From Entamoeba invadens IP1 (taxonomy: Eukaryota; Evosea; Mastigamoebida; Endamoebidae): 64,000 nucleotides of DNA. The notes beneath the pieces are model-generated. The model saw only the letters and a list, made by a program, of their open reading frames with translations, was not told where the DNA came from and ran no database searches. The stretch lies in NCBI RefSeq assembly GCF_000330505.1, contig NW_004443623.1, forward strand, positions 225,361-289,360. The letters are read 5' to 3'. Made by a program: the position numbers and the translations under genes. Below, in pieces: positions 33,749 through 43,832 of this stretch. Position 1 is the stretch's first letter. Each line of letters opens with the position of its first letter.

Positions 33749-35626
33749 ATGGCTACTCCTTTTGTTAAATCTTCAAACGCAAAAGTTTATGACGAGTTGG
33801 ATTTTACCGACAGACGAGACTTTGAAGACTCAAACAAAGGTTTCATCTGTACAGTAGATGGTGGGATCATTGACCAATATTCTCAAAGTTCAAAGAAATG
33901 TTTTGATGTTCACCAAACCGATTATTTAGAGCAGAAATGTCCCGAGACAGTACATCCAGCTTTATGGAGACAAGAACAATTAGTCCGTATGCATGGGTTA
34001 TATGAAATCATACCCAATAAAGTGTATCAATTTAGAGGCTTTGATATTGCTAACATGTCTTTTATTCGAGGTGAGAAAGGCTGGATAATAATTGATACAT
34101 TATGTTGCAACGAAAGTGCGGCGACTGGGTTAAAATTATTAAGAGAAAAAGTTGCAAATCTTCCAGTGACGTGTATTATATTGACACATTCACATGGCGA
34201 CCACATTCATGGGATGGACGGTGTAATAGAAGACGATACTTTAGTGATTGTACCTAAAGATCTCTTTAAATTGACAATTTCAGAAGCTTTACTAGCCGGT
34301 GTTGCAATGGAAAGAAGAGCCGTTTATATGTTTGGACACAACTTAGAAAGAAACGAAAAGGGTTGGGTTGGGTGTGGACTTGGGACCACATCTTCTACGG
34401 GTCAACTCTCAACTTTCAATCCAAAACATTTGAATGAAATTTGTGAGGATCAAACTTTGACTATTGATGGTGTGGAAATCGACTTTATGTACACTCCAAA
34501 CGCAGAAGCGCCAACAGAAATGATGATGTACTTCCCACAATTGAAAGCTGTGTGTACTGCCGAAGAAATTAATAGAACACAACACAATTTGTATACTCCA
34601 AGAGGCGCACAAGCAAGAAATGGGAAAGACTGGGCGAAGTATATAGACAACATCATTGCTAAATATGCGGATAAATTGGATTACTCTTTTGGATCGCATA
34701 ATTGGCCAACTTGGGGGAATAAGAATATAGTGGAGTACTATGAAAAGCAGAGAGACTTGTACAAATACATTCATGACCAGACTTTGAGACAAGCCAATTT
34801 GGGAACTACTATAAACGAATTGCCTGAAAAAGTCATTCTCCCCAAAAGTCTTTCTTCAGTGTTTTACAACAGAGGATATTACGGTACAGTCTCTCATAAT
34901 AGCAGAGCAGAGTACCAATATTATTTAGGATTTTATGATGGGAATCCAGCTAATTTGAACCCTTTGACTCCAATTAAATTGGGTGAAAAATATGTGGAAG
35001 CTATTGGTGGAGAGGAGAAGTGCGTTGCACTTGCTAAAGACTCTTTTGAGAGTGGAGAGTACCAATGGGCAATCACTTTATTAAACCACGTCGTGTTTAA
35101 AAATCCGAAGAATTTAGAAGCTCGAAAATTGTTGGCCGAGGTGTATAGACAAAGTGGATATATGCAGGAGAGCGCAGTTTGGAGAAACATCTATCTTACA
35201 GGCGCACTTGAACTGGAAGAAGATAAAAGCAAAATAGTTTATGTTAGGAGCAGCACCTCAAGCACTTATTTCTTGTTAAAATTGCCTTTCAATTACTTGT
35301 TTGATTATCTCGCTGTTTGTATGGAGCCGACTGCTGTAGAAGCTATCAACGAAGTCTTCAATGTCACTTTTGTGGACACCAAAGAAAGTGGAAGTCTTCT
35401 ATTGAAAAATTCAGTGTTAAATAACAGAGAACATACAGATAAGCATCCAACCACTCAAATCAGTTGTACCAAAGAAGAGTTGGTCAAGTTTGTCGTGAAA
35501 AAAACAGACAGAAAAACATTTGAAAAGGAAATAAATGTTAAAATTGAAGGAAACAAAGAAAATTTCTTCTGTTTCATTGAATCAACGCATGTGCCTTCCC
35601 CAACATTCCCTATCATTGAACCGTAA
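33749..35626 (+). CDS. alkyl sulfatase (metallo-beta-lactamase fold)
   Basis: This enzyme is predicted to hydrolyse primary alkyl sulfate esters to alcohol and sulfate. It belongs to the SdsA1/BDS1-type linear alkyl sulfatases. The zinc site is clear: THSHGDHIHGMDG at residues 146-158 gives the His-x-His-x-Asp-His motif. TAEEINRTQHNLYTPRGAQA at about 270 and a later SHNWPTWG carry the further metal and catalytic positions of the family. The middle part (VGGYY-like region replaced by FYDGNPANLNPL) is the dimerisation domain, and the C-terminal ~130 residues match the SCP2-like domain. I chose ATG 33749 (MATPFVKSS), because the 29 upstream codons are AT-driven and begin at a TTG. It gives 625 residues, normal for the family. 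No signal peptide is seen. The family is mainly bacterial, so lateral transfer is plausible. Sulfated lipids are important in Entamoeba, so a role in sulfolipid turnover is a fair inference. Confidence 0.88.
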   Translation: MATPFVKSSNAKVYDELDFTDRRDFEDSNKGFICTVDGGIIDQYSQSSKKCFDVHQTDYLEQKCPETVHPALWRQEQLVRMHGLYEIIPNKVYQFRGFDIANMSFIRGEKGWIIIDTLCCNESAATGLKLLREKVANLPVTCIILTHSHGDHIHGMDGVIEDDTLVIVPKDLFKLTISEALLAGVAMERRAVYMFGHNLERNEKGWVGCGLGTTSSTGQLSTFNPKHLNEICEDQTLTIDGVEIDFMYTPNAEAPTEMMMYFPQLKAVCTAEEINRTQHNLYTPRGAQARNGKDWAKYIDNIIAKYADKLDYSFGSHNWPTWGNKNIVEYYEKQRDLYKYIHDQTLRQANLGTTINELPEKVILPKSLSSVFYNRGYYGTVSHNSRAEYQYYLGFYDGNPANLNPLTPIKLGEKYVEAIGGEEKCVALAKDSFESGEYQWAITLLNHVVFKNPKNLEARKLLAEVYRQSGYMQESAVWRNIYLTGALELEEDKSKIVYVRSSTSSTYFLLKLPFNYLFDYLAVCMEPTAVEAINEVFNVTFVDTKESGSLLLKNSVLNNREHTDKHPTTQISCTKEELVKFVVKKTDRKTFEKEINVKIEGNKENFFCFIESTHVPSPTFPIIEP

Positions 35627-35753
35627 TTTAATGATTAATCAATTTTTACGGATTTGGTTTATATTAAATATATAGTTAAATATAATAATCTTTTAATTTA
35701 AATTTGAAATGTCTAACTTACTTTCAATTATTTATTATCCGTTAAGTTAGAAA

Positions 35754-36782
35754 TTAAACCATTTGAAAGACGATGATACGTGTCTGTGTAAACTGATTGT
35801 GTCGCGTCAAATCGTTTTGGTTAAATTGATAGGTATTGGGTTTACAAACGTCCTTCCCATCTTCTCCAAATTGATAGAAAAAACCCCAATTTGTATTTTT
35901 CTGATAATCTTTCTTGTGTATTAATAAGTCACTTTCTTTTCCAAATCCAAATAAATATTTACTGTCTGAAGAGTACAAACAAAATTCTTCTTTTAAAGGA
36001 GTTTTTAAATCGAATTTTCGCGGTTTAAGTATTCCATTCCTTACTAATGAAAACATAAATGAAGTTCCTCCAGTAGTCCACTTGTTTACATTTGTTATTT
36101 TCTCACACACGACACCCCCAAATTTGTTGTTATTCAAATCTTCAATTAAAAAACACAAATTACTTTTGTTCATAACTTTTGATTCAAAGACTGGATCTTT
36201 AGAAGACCATTTATCCGTCTTTGAATCAAAAATAACACTTGAAACCTTTTTACCACATAATTTCTCAAGCTCTGTTTTTTCTTTGCGTGTCACATTTTCT
36301 CGTTCTAAATCTGCTTTATCAACCAATTTGTTATGTAGTTTTTCATATTCTATATAGACCGCCGACTTCTTTATATTTTCTATATCTCTGTTTTTCGCTA
36401 TTTTTGTCTGTTCAATTTGTTCTTGCATTTTTAGTACTTTAGCATTCCAATCGGCGTCAATAAGTTCAATTTTAGTATTAAATATATTGTATGAATTTTC
36501 TTTGTCAACTTCACTTGAAAATTTTGATGAATTATTTTTGATTTTACGAGCAATTTTATAAATATTACTTGTCAGAGTGTCAATAAACGTTGAACCTATT
36601 TTCTTTCGAGCTATTACTTTATCTATTCTGTCAAGATACCCATCTAGTTTTTTGATACGTTGTTCATAACTCAAATTTTTGTCGTCTTCAATTGAGTAAT
36701 CAAGATGATGATTTTGAATATCATCAACTTCTTTAAGTGATTCGGTACAAAGCAAAGACAGTTCTTTTATCAACTTGTCCAT
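35754..36782 (-). CDS. TLDc-domain protein with N-terminal coiled coil
   Basis: This 342-residue protein has a charged helical N-terminal half (about residues 1-170) that would form coiled coils. A C-terminal TLDc-like domain follows (about 175-342). Recognisable features of that domain are the start KVSSVIFDSKTDKWSSKDPV, a central GGVVCEKI strand, the SFMFSL and FCLYSSDSKYLFGFG strands, and an aromatic end (NWGFFYQFG). TLDc domains occur in proteins linked to oxidative-stress resistance and V-ATPase regulation in other eukaryotes. The specific role here is unknown. Entamoeba has many such genes, and a second lies at 39456-40817. It is transcribed convergently with the alkyl sulfatase, with about 127 bases between stops. 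Confidence 0.75.
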   Translation of the reverse strand: MDKLIKELSLLCTESLKEVDDIQNHHLDYSIEDDKNLSYEQRIKKLDGYLDRIDKVIARKKIGSTFIDTLTSNIYKIARKIKNNSSKFSSEVDKENSYNIFNTKIELIDADWNAKVLKMQEQIEQTKIAKNRDIENIKKSAVYIEYEKLHNKLVDKADLERENVTRKEKTELEKLCGKKVSSVIFDSKTDKWSSKDPVFESKVMNKSNLCFLIEDLNNNKFGGVVCEKITNVNKWTTGGTSFMFSLVRNGILKPRKFDLKTPLKEEFCLYSSDSKYLFGFGKESDLLIHKKDYQKNTNWGFFYQFGEDGKDVCKPNTYQFNQNDLTRHNQFTQTRIIVFQMV

Positions 36783-37096
36783 TTCTTTTTCAAGTTCAAA
36801 AATTTAAAATAAACATCCAAATAAAAATCATTTTTTTGTTCATTTATTTCTTCATTATAACAATTTTATCTCTTTGATAATTGATATTAAACGTGTTAAT
36901 AATTTATTTTAAAAACGGCTTGCTGGTATTTGTATCTTGTATATAAATGTAATTAATTACTATTCTGAGAAGATAAAGTTGTTGGACCGATTAAATTAAA
37001 TAAAAATATTTTATTGTGTCATAATTATAACTGCTTTTTCTATTGACAATAATCTATTTTTACATTAAAAATGAATATTAAAAATTATTTGTTAAT

Positions 37097-37381
37097 TCAT
37101 TTTTTTTCTGCAAGACTATCGTTAATAGCATTTAAAACATTAAGCACTTTATCATATTTTGCAGTGGTCTTTTTGATATCGTTTATATTATTTTGGATTA
37201 ATTCCATTAGATTTTCCGATTCTATGATAGTTTCGCCTATACTACTTGAATAAAGTGCGTCTTTTTCTAATAATTGCAAATACCATTCAAAATCTTCTTC
37301 TGTTGGGTTGTCCAACAGTATTTTTTCTTCTGCTATTTTTAGTAATTCCTTTATATTAGTATGATTAATTACACGTTTCAT
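37097..37381 (-). CDS. small acidic helical protein, hypothetical
   Basis: This 94-residue open frame begins with ATG at 37381. It has a balanced composition and predicted helices throughout (for example ELLKIAEEKILL and MELIQNNINDIKKTTAKYDK). No domain was recognised. It resembles the N-terminal helical half of the TLDc proteins on either side, so it could be a truncated member of that family or a separate small protein. It lies between a TLDc gene on the same strand and the divergently transcribed HSP70-like gene. Confidence 0.45.
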   Translation of the reverse strand: MKRVINHTNIKELLKIAEEKILLDNPTEEDFEWYLQLLEKDALYSSSIGETIIESENLMELIQNNINDIKKTTAKYDKVLNVLNAINDSLAEKK

Positions 37382-37613
37382 ACGTATTTCTTATTAATTA
37401 TACAGATCATTTTAACTTAATTTAATAATTATTAATACAATATTAATAAATCAAAGTTTGAAATAAACAACTATAAATTATAATAAAATAATTAATACAA
37501 TATAGTTACATTTTCTATTTTTTAAATAAAACAAATCAATTGTTTTTTTTTATTTTTTGTATTATTTAAAAATAAAGCAAAATTTTTGAAAAAAAACAAA
37601 TAAAAAAATAAGA

Positions 37614-39293
37614 ATGAGTGAGGAGTACTTCATTGGTATTGATTTGGGAACGACATATTCTTCGATATCCGTCTGTATTAATGGTGTTACTCAAGTTATT
37701 GAAATTGGTTCAATATTTCGTGTTCCCTCGTGTATATCATTTTTGGACTACAAAAAACGACAAGTTAAAATAGGGTTTTCGGCCTTAAATGGAAATGGCT
37801 CTTTTGTATGTAATATTAAGAAACTCCTAGGCCGACAATTTTCTTCTTTTTCAAAAGGAGAAATAAAAAGTTTTCCTTTTGAAATTATTTCCGATGAAGA
37901 CGATGAAATTCAAGTAAAAGTACCTTTTTACAAAACAATACCCGATGACATATCCAACACAAAAGTTGTTATCGTTGAAACGTTTGACACTTTTTATCCC
38001 GAGGAATTGCTGGCTTTGGTACTCAATTATTTATGTAAAGCAGCAATGAGTCGATTACATCTAACTGATTTGAATGAAGTAGTCATAGCTGTCCCTGTGA
38101 TGTTTGGTGATGTTGAAAGGGAGGCCTTATATCGGTGTGCTTCTTTGTGTAACATAAAAGTCAAAAAGCTAGTGAATGAGTCGGTGGTAGCCTTGATGTG
38201 TTATTCAAATCGATTTCAAAGCCAAATCAGTGATAAAAGTAAAGTGTGTGTTATTGAGATGGGAGGAGGCAAATTCGATATCTCCCTTTGTGTCACTATA
38301 AATAAGACTATACAAGTGTTGGCCAATGGTGGCGATAAACACTTTGGTGGTGACGATTTCACACAAGTTGTATCAAAATTAATCATTGACTTAATTCGTA
38401 ATGTATCAAGTGATGTGGCTGATAAATTAAGTAACATTCACATCGAAAATAAAGAGCACTGGACGGCCACTAAAAGTAAATTCTGGTATTTGTCCCAACA
38501 AGTTAAAGAGAGTCTCAGTGCCAATGATATGGTAGAAGTATATATAAGTGACATCAGTGATGAATACATCAAAGATAATGAGGACTTTTCAGTGATAATT
38601 ACCAAACAAATGTATGAAGGGTGTGAGGACTTTAAAACGCTCATTTCTCATTTTAAAAAGTGCATTTTTCAAGTAATTAAACCGCAAAGTGTGAAACTAG
38701 TAGATCACGTTTTACTCATTGGAGGAGGCGCTAAAAATAGAATACTCCGCCAGTGCGTTGAAACTCTATTTGGAAAGCAAAAAGTTTCGGAAGAAAGCTT
38801 TGACGAGCTCAACGCAGTGGTGAACGGAGCAGCATTGTACAACTTTAAAATGTGTTCTGGAATTGATAATGATGTGATGCTGGATGTGCTGCCAGTGTAC
38901 CTCGGTTTCTGCGTCAATTCTAACAAATTTGACTGCTTTGCAGAAGCTGGGAAGAACCTCCCGATAGTCACAGAAAAGGTTTACAAGACAACATACGATG
39001 GACAGACACAGGCCACTTTCGAAATATACAGTGGAACTCAAAAATCGTATTTTGTGGATGATATGGACTTTGTCACTAAAGTCACATTGAAAGGATTTCC
39101 AAAGAAAAAGAGTGGTGATATTTCGTTTAGAATTTCAATTGAAGTCGACAATTCAGCAAGAATAAAAGTCTATGGAGAAGTCGTTGGAGATGAAACTGAA
39201 GAGAAAATACTATTGGAGACGAAGTTACAAATAGAGGAAAAGGATAAAAAAGTTGAGATGATGAAGGAGCATATGAGAAAGTATTTGATGTAA
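37614..39293 (+). CDS. divergent HSP70-family protein with altered ATP site
   Basis: This 559-residue protein shows the HSP70 nucleotide-binding domain: phosphate-1 motif IGIDLGTTYSSIS (residues 8-20), LLGRQF after KK (69-76), the NESVVAL segment (188-194, NEPTAAA in normal HSP70), and the adenosine motif LLIGGGAKNRIL. The phosphate-2 motif reads VIEMGGGKFDISL (about 213-225) where canonical HSP70 has FDLGGGTFDVS. The aspartate is glutamate, and the catalytic threonine is lysine (K220). The substrate-binding part is short (about 430-559) and lacks the helical lid and an EEVD end. The frame is open and clean, so the gene is probably expressed. ATP hydrolysis should be impaired, so it may act as a nucleotide-locked or pseudo-chaperone; this is inference. 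It sits between two TLDc genes. Confidence 0.82.
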   Translation: MSEEYFIGIDLGTTYSSISVCINGVTQVIEIGSIFRVPSCISFLDYKKRQVKIGFSALNGNGSFVCNIKKLLGRQFSSFSKGEIKSFPFEIISDEDDEIQVKVPFYKTIPDDISNTKVVIVETFDTFYPEELLALVLNYLCKAAMSRLHLTDLNEVVIAVPVMFGDVEREALYRCASLCNIKVKKLVNESVVALMCYSNRFQSQISDKSKVCVIEMGGGKFDISLCVTINKTIQVLANGGDKHFGGDDFTQVVSKLIIDLIRNVSSDVADKLSNIHIENKEHWTATKSKFWYLSQQVKESLSANDMVEVYISDISDEYIKDNEDFSVIITKQMYEGCEDFKTLISHFKKCIFQVIKPQSVKLVDHVLLIGGGAKNRILRQCVETLFGKQKVSEESFDELNAVVNGAALYNFKMCSGIDNDVMLDVLPVYLGFCVNSNKFDCFAEAGKNLPIVTEKVYKTTYDGQTQATFEIYSGTQKSYFVDDMDFVTKVTLKGFPKKKSGDISFRISIEVDNSARIKVYGEVVGDETEEKILLETKLQIEEKDKKVEMMKEHMRKYLM

Positions 39294-39455
39294 TAAACCA
39301 ATTATTTTGCCAATATTTTGAAATGAAATGAATTATAATAATTACACATTTAAAATTTTTATATTTGTTTCGTGTTGTTTGATTCCATATTGTTATAAAT
39401 ATTATTGCTATGTTATTTAAAGATATTTTATGAAAATGTAACGGTAATATTACTA

Positions 39456-40817
39456 TCACTTCATCTCAAGTTTATATACGACAAATCTTTTGAGAGGCAC
39501 AACCGTCTTATTATCGTTGACATCACCAACAATGTTTTTTGTTGACCCGCCGTAGTCAAACGCATTTTGTTTACAGTCGCAAATGACCTTTTTCTCTCTA
39601 TTTGCCGAGACTCTTATATCACCCTTTCCCACATTAAAGAACGCCATTGAATTAATAGCGCCAATGTAAAACGCGTGTTTTGAATTCTCTTTTTTAATAA
39701 GAAATTTCTTTCTTTTATCAATGCCATTTTCATGCAACGTAAAAACAAAACTTTTTGGGTCGTCAACATTTGTCGACGTTCTTAGGACTTTTTCATAAAG
39801 ACAAACACCAAAAACACTGTCTTCCACAGACACTACAACAACCAACCCATTGCATCCCAAAATCGCTTTAATAAACAAACTACTACACACTCGCGAAGGC
39901 GTTTTATCATAATCATATACCATTTTCCCGACACTTCGTCCACTCCACGCAAAGATCTGAGCTTTCTCTTCGATGGTCAACATGTCGTCGGATGTCATCG
40001 ACTGGGCATTTTCCGTGAGCGAGTCGAGCGCGAATGGGTTGACCGTGTACGTGTCATTGCTCAAACGCTTGAATCCACTCGTCTCCATCTCGAGAAGATC
40101 GCCTTCGTCATCTTCGAGAATAGTCGACTTGTCTTCACTTTCACTTTTCGCGGTTTTTGAATATTTTTCAATGTCTTTTTTGGTCGGAGAAATGTCGTGG
40201 GCATCGGCTTTGGCTTTTTCACTTTTTTTGTGAGGTTTTGAAGTTTCGCGTTTGGTGATATTTTTGGAATTTTCGGGGTGAGTCGAAAATTCATTGGTTT
40301 GAAGAATAGAAATTCTCTCGTCGCTTTTTGAAAGTTGTGAAGATGACGGGAAGATTGAGGTCTTCATTTTTGAAGTCAGCGAAGACTCAATCTGAAAAAA
40401 GTCCTCTTGGATTTGAGATTTTCGAAATGAATTAATTTTGAGTTCGTTGTCACAACGGGACTTCTCTAACTCGACTAAATTCTGAAGCACTTTGTTTCGA
40501 ATATTAACAAGTAAGTCGCCATCGCCTTCACACTTCTGTTTGGTTTGATTCAGTAAAATGCTAAGATCGTCGAGGGTCGCAAAGAATTTATTGATTGATT
40601 TTAAATAGGCAACACATGTTTTTTCACACTCCTTTTCTTTGTGGAGTACAGTTTGCAAATGCGTAACGGATTCTTCATAATTTGTTGTATCTATAATTGG
40701 TGGGAGAGTGGGTTTCTCCATCTTGGAGTTGTTTTCAATCGCTTCTTTTAAGTTATTAAAGCATTCATTAATATTATTTTGCAATGATATAAGGTGGTCT
40801 GTAGATTCAGATTGCAT
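39456..40817 (-). CDS. TLDc-domain protein with coiled coil and linker
   Basis: This 453-residue protein has a helical N-terminus (about residues 1-155) and a serine-, lysine- and aspartate-rich linker (about 155-265). A C-terminal TLDc-like domain follows (about 270-453), recognisable from SGRSVGKMVYDYDKTPSRV, the strand GCNGLVVVVSVEDSVFGVCL, FVFTLHENG and a late GGSTKNIVGD. An AAAAATTC initiator-like sequence lies just upstream of the ATG on the minus strand. It is convergent with the HSP70-like gene, with about 160 bases between stops. Codon use near the linker is GC-richer than in most of the window. Function is unknown. Confidence 0.72.
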   Translation of the reverse strand: MQSESTDHLISLQNNINECFNNLKEAIENNSKMEKPTLPPIIDTTNYEESVTHLQTVLHKEKECEKTCVAYLKSINKFFATLDDLSILLNQTKQKCEGDGDLLVNIRNKVLQNLVELEKSRCDNELKINSFRKSQIQEDFFQIESSLTSKMKTSIFPSSSQLSKSDERISILQTNEFSTHPENSKNITKRETSKPHKKSEKAKADAHDISPTKKDIEKYSKTAKSESEDKSTILEDDEGDLLEMETSGFKRLSNDTYTVNPFALDSLTENAQSMTSDDMLTIEEKAQIFAWSGRSVGKMVYDYDKTPSRVCSSLFIKAILGCNGLVVVVSVEDSVFGVCLYEKVLRTSTNVDDPKSFVFTLHENGIDKRKKFLIKKENSKHAFYIGAINSMAFFNVGKGDIRVSANREKKVICDCKQNAFDYGGSTKNIVGDVNDNKTVVPLKRFVVYKLEMK

Positions 40818-41731
40818 TATTAATATTTTCGAATTTTTAATATATTAAACCCTTATATTTTTTTGATATGAAATATAATTAAAATTTATCATATTATTTT
40901 GATATATAATATGGTGTTTTATGATTTAATAATTATTATATGTATTTTTTGTAATTATTATAAATATAAGAACTGTTATTATATTAATATAATAGTTCTA
41001 ATAATAAATTCTTTTAATAAAAACTGTTTATTGACTGTAATATATATTATATTATCCATAATAATCATACATTTCCTCATATTACATATTTATTATTTGA
41101 TAAAATATTATCTATTCATCAACACACAAAAAACAATATAATATATTAACATAATTATTTCATTAAATGTTGATATGATATTCTTATTAATTGTCAATAA
41201 TCATATTTCTAATGATAAACATGAATACCATTTAGTGACAATGTTATAAGATGTTATAAATAGAAATTAATTTATATATAATAATTAATATAATATTCTA
41301 TATAAAAACAAAATGTAATAACAATAATCGAACATGAGTTTTAAAAGATGATACAAACTTTTGTTGTTATGTTTATTTAATACATAACAATACAATATCA
41401 CCAAAATTGTTTTGTATTATAATTATAAAATTTAATATATAATATTTTTTCATAATATATGTTTAATTTTTCAATAATATTTTAAATATTTTTACAGAAT
41501 AATATTCAAGAGCATTATACTTTGTTAATTAATAAATAAAATTGTATTGTATTTTAATAACACAGATTGGTTATATTTGATAAATTACAATTTAAATGAG
41601 ATAACAATATAAATGCAATTCAGTTATAAAAAAAGTTGTATTTCAAGTTTAATATTAATTATAATTTGAAGTAAGTTAAATTTTAATTATTTTCTGTTTT
41701 TAATGTGTTAATATTTTATTTTAAAAACATA
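40818..41731. other. very AT-rich intergenic
   Basis: Extremely A/T-rich. The open frame at 40899-41141 is isoleucine- and tyrosine-rich noise. Nothing else was recognised. Confidence 0.5.
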
Positions 41732-43336
41732 TCACACCAATAGTAGTATAATTATTATTCCCATTATAATAACTTCATTTATACTTCCATCCCAACAATT
41801 GTAATCAACAGGCATCGTATAACCTCTAAGAAGCGAGAAACAAGTTGTGCATTTGTTTGTTTTTGTGTAAGATCCAATAGCACAGGCAATTCCTTTGTTT
41901 TCACACTTGCCTTTATTAAGTTTGTAATCTTCTTTACAAATAGCACACTTTCCATCTTTTTCATAAATAGCACATCCTTCAAGACTTCTTTTTTCAATTA
42001 GCAAATCACATTCATTTTCTCTCATTGTGCAACCAGCACTACACTTGCTACTACATTTCTCACAACTTGAATCTTCTGTTTTGTAATACCCAAGACTACA
42101 CGTTGTACAGTTTCCTCCATCTCCTTCAACAGAACAAGGTTTTCGTATACATTTGGTTGAATCGGTTTCATCAAATATATAATTGGTGTTACACACTTTA
42201 CACATTCCATCTTCACTATACGTCTTGCAATTTTTAATTGTTTTGAAACAATAATTGTCTTGAAGAGAATATCCACTCGCACAACCATTGCATTGATCCA
42301 CTCCTTCAGTGCATTTCAAACAATTCAAAATTTCACATTCCGCACATCCTCCATCAACAGCAATATATCCGCTTTCACAAGTTTCACAACTCAATACATC
42401 TCTGCATTTGTCACAATGGTTTACACACCTTACACACTTCCCTTCAAACAAACTGTATCCATTTTCGCATATTTCACACATCTTTCCACTTTCATCACAT
42501 TTTGTGCAATTCAAAACTTCACATTTTTCACAAACCCCATTTTGAACAGCAAATCCTTCATAACAAATTTTACATTTGGTGGAAGAAGTACAACTCTCAC
42601 AATTCTCTCCACAAGGAAAACAAGCCTTTTGAGATACAAAGTATCCTTTTGGGCACCCAAGACAAAGGCCAGCAATGAATCCAACACATTTATCATCTTT
42701 CTCACATTTGTTATCAAGGAGTCTATAACCTGTCAGACACATAGAACAATCAGTTTTAGAAGTGTATTTCATACAATTGGCAATTTCTCCACTTTGACAC
42801 TTTCCTTCTGAATTTACAAAGAATCCAGAATAACAAGTTTTGCAAACGGGAGAATTTGCAGTTGTGGACGTTGCACAAAATTCGTCGTACATCACACAAC
42901 GACCTTCTGAAAGAAGTGCACCAGATACACAAAATTCACAGTTGTTTTCAGAGTCAATTGATGTGCAATACTGATATTCAGAAGTTGATTGTAAACAACC
43001 ATTCAATCCAGCAGAATAATAATTCTCTTCACATGATGAACACCCTTCTAATGAAAGAGTCGCATCGAGACAATGTTCAATACCCACTTCGCACACTCCA
43101 CTTAGATAATTAAATTTGTACCCATCTGAACACTTCTGACAAACATCAGAACTTTGTGATGCATATTTTTCACACCCCAGGTCACGTTTATAAACACATT
43201 CATTGAATGTTGTATTCTTATGATAATTGGACATACATGAAGTGCATGTTTGTGTTACTTTGTTACAAGTGCAAAATGGAGTACATTGACTCCAGACTAG
43301 TTTCATTAAAAAAACAATAATCGTGAACACGAGCAT
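41732..43336 (-). CDS. furin-repeat cysteine-rich surface protein
   Basis: This 534-residue protein, counted from the second ATG, has a signal peptide (MLVFTIIVFLMKLVWS) followed by a continuous array of furin-like CXXC modules (for example CGENCESCTSSTKCKIC and CVNHCDKCRDVLSCETC). The C-terminal hydrophobic tail (about the last 15 residues) fits a GPI signal. The upstream in-frame ATG at 43393 would add 19 polar residues before the signal peptide. A TATA-like GGTATAAAGC sits between the two ATGs (43366-43375, minus strand), about 30 bases upstream of the second one. I therefore place the start at 43336. Unlike the proteins at 22.0 and 28.5 kb it has no LRR part. Confidence 0.82.
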   Translation of the reverse strand: MLVFTIIVFLMKLVWSQCTPFCTCNKVTQTCTSCMSNYHKNTTFNECVYKRDLGCEKYASQSSDVCQKCSDGYKFNYLSGVCEVGIEHCLDATLSLEGCSSCEENYYSAGLNGCLQSTSEYQYCTSIDSENNCEFCVSGALLSEGRCVMYDEFCATSTTANSPVCKTCYSGFFVNSEGKCQSGEIANCMKYTSKTDCSMCLTGYRLLDNKCEKDDKCVGFIAGLCLGCPKGYFVSQKACFPCGENCESCTSSTKCKICYEGFAVQNGVCEKCEVLNCTKCDESGKMCEICENGYSLFEGKCVRCVNHCDKCRDVLSCETCESGYIAVDGGCAECEILNCLKCTEGVDQCNGCASGYSLQDNYCFKTIKNCKTYSEDGMCKVCNTNYIFDETDSTKCIRKPCSVEGDGGNCTTCSLGYYKTEDSSCEKCSSKCSAGCTMRENECDLLIEKRSLEGCAIYEKDGKCAICKEDYKLNKGKCENKGIACAIGSYTKTNKCTTCFSLLRGYTMPVDYNCWDGSINEVIIMGIIIILLLV

Positions 43337-43365
43337 ACTTTTTGAAAATAAAGTTGTTCTTTTTT

Positions 43366-43375
43366 GCTTTATACC
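43366..43375 (-). promoter_or_regulatory. TATA-like element that decides the start of the furin-repeat gene
   Basis: On the minus strand GGTATAAAGC resembles the Entamoeba TATA consensus (GTATTTAAAG). It lies about 30 bases upstream of the ATG at 43336, so transcription should begin just before that ATG and exclude the ATG at 43393. Confidence 0.45.
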
Positions 43376-43393
43376 TAAAAAGTTTGTTTCCAA

Positions 43394-43832
43394 TTCATAA
43401 AAATATGTAAAAGTATAATTTATTTATATTATTATTTTGTTATATTATTAAAATAATTATCTATTATTTATAAACCATTATGTTTTTTGGGAAAAAAGAG
43501 ACATTATGATAGGCATTTTTTAACAATCCAATTTTTTTACTTTTATTAGGTTTTATGATTTTTTTTCCATTTTGTCTGTTGAAAATAATGAAAGCATCAT
43601 AACTATTCAAATTATTTTACAAAAGTATTAATAATAATATTTAAAATTGTTTATTCCTTTGTATGATATTCTTTTGACTAATAAGAAGGTCATGTTTATT
43701 AAAAATTAAAATTAAGACAAAATTCACATTAAACATTTTTATCAAACAAAAATAAACAAAAATGTTCTATTCGTTGATTAAAACATATTGTAAACGTTTT
43801 GATGGTTTGGATAAAAAACAAAAAAACAACAA
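43394..43832. other. AT-rich intergenic
   Basis: No feature beyond flanking promoter sequence was recognised. Confidence 0.4.

Noticed and set aside
40899..41141. 80-codon plus-strand frame
   Set aside because: Almost pure Ile/Tyr/Asn/Leu from A/T runs, with no promoter-like or domain signal.
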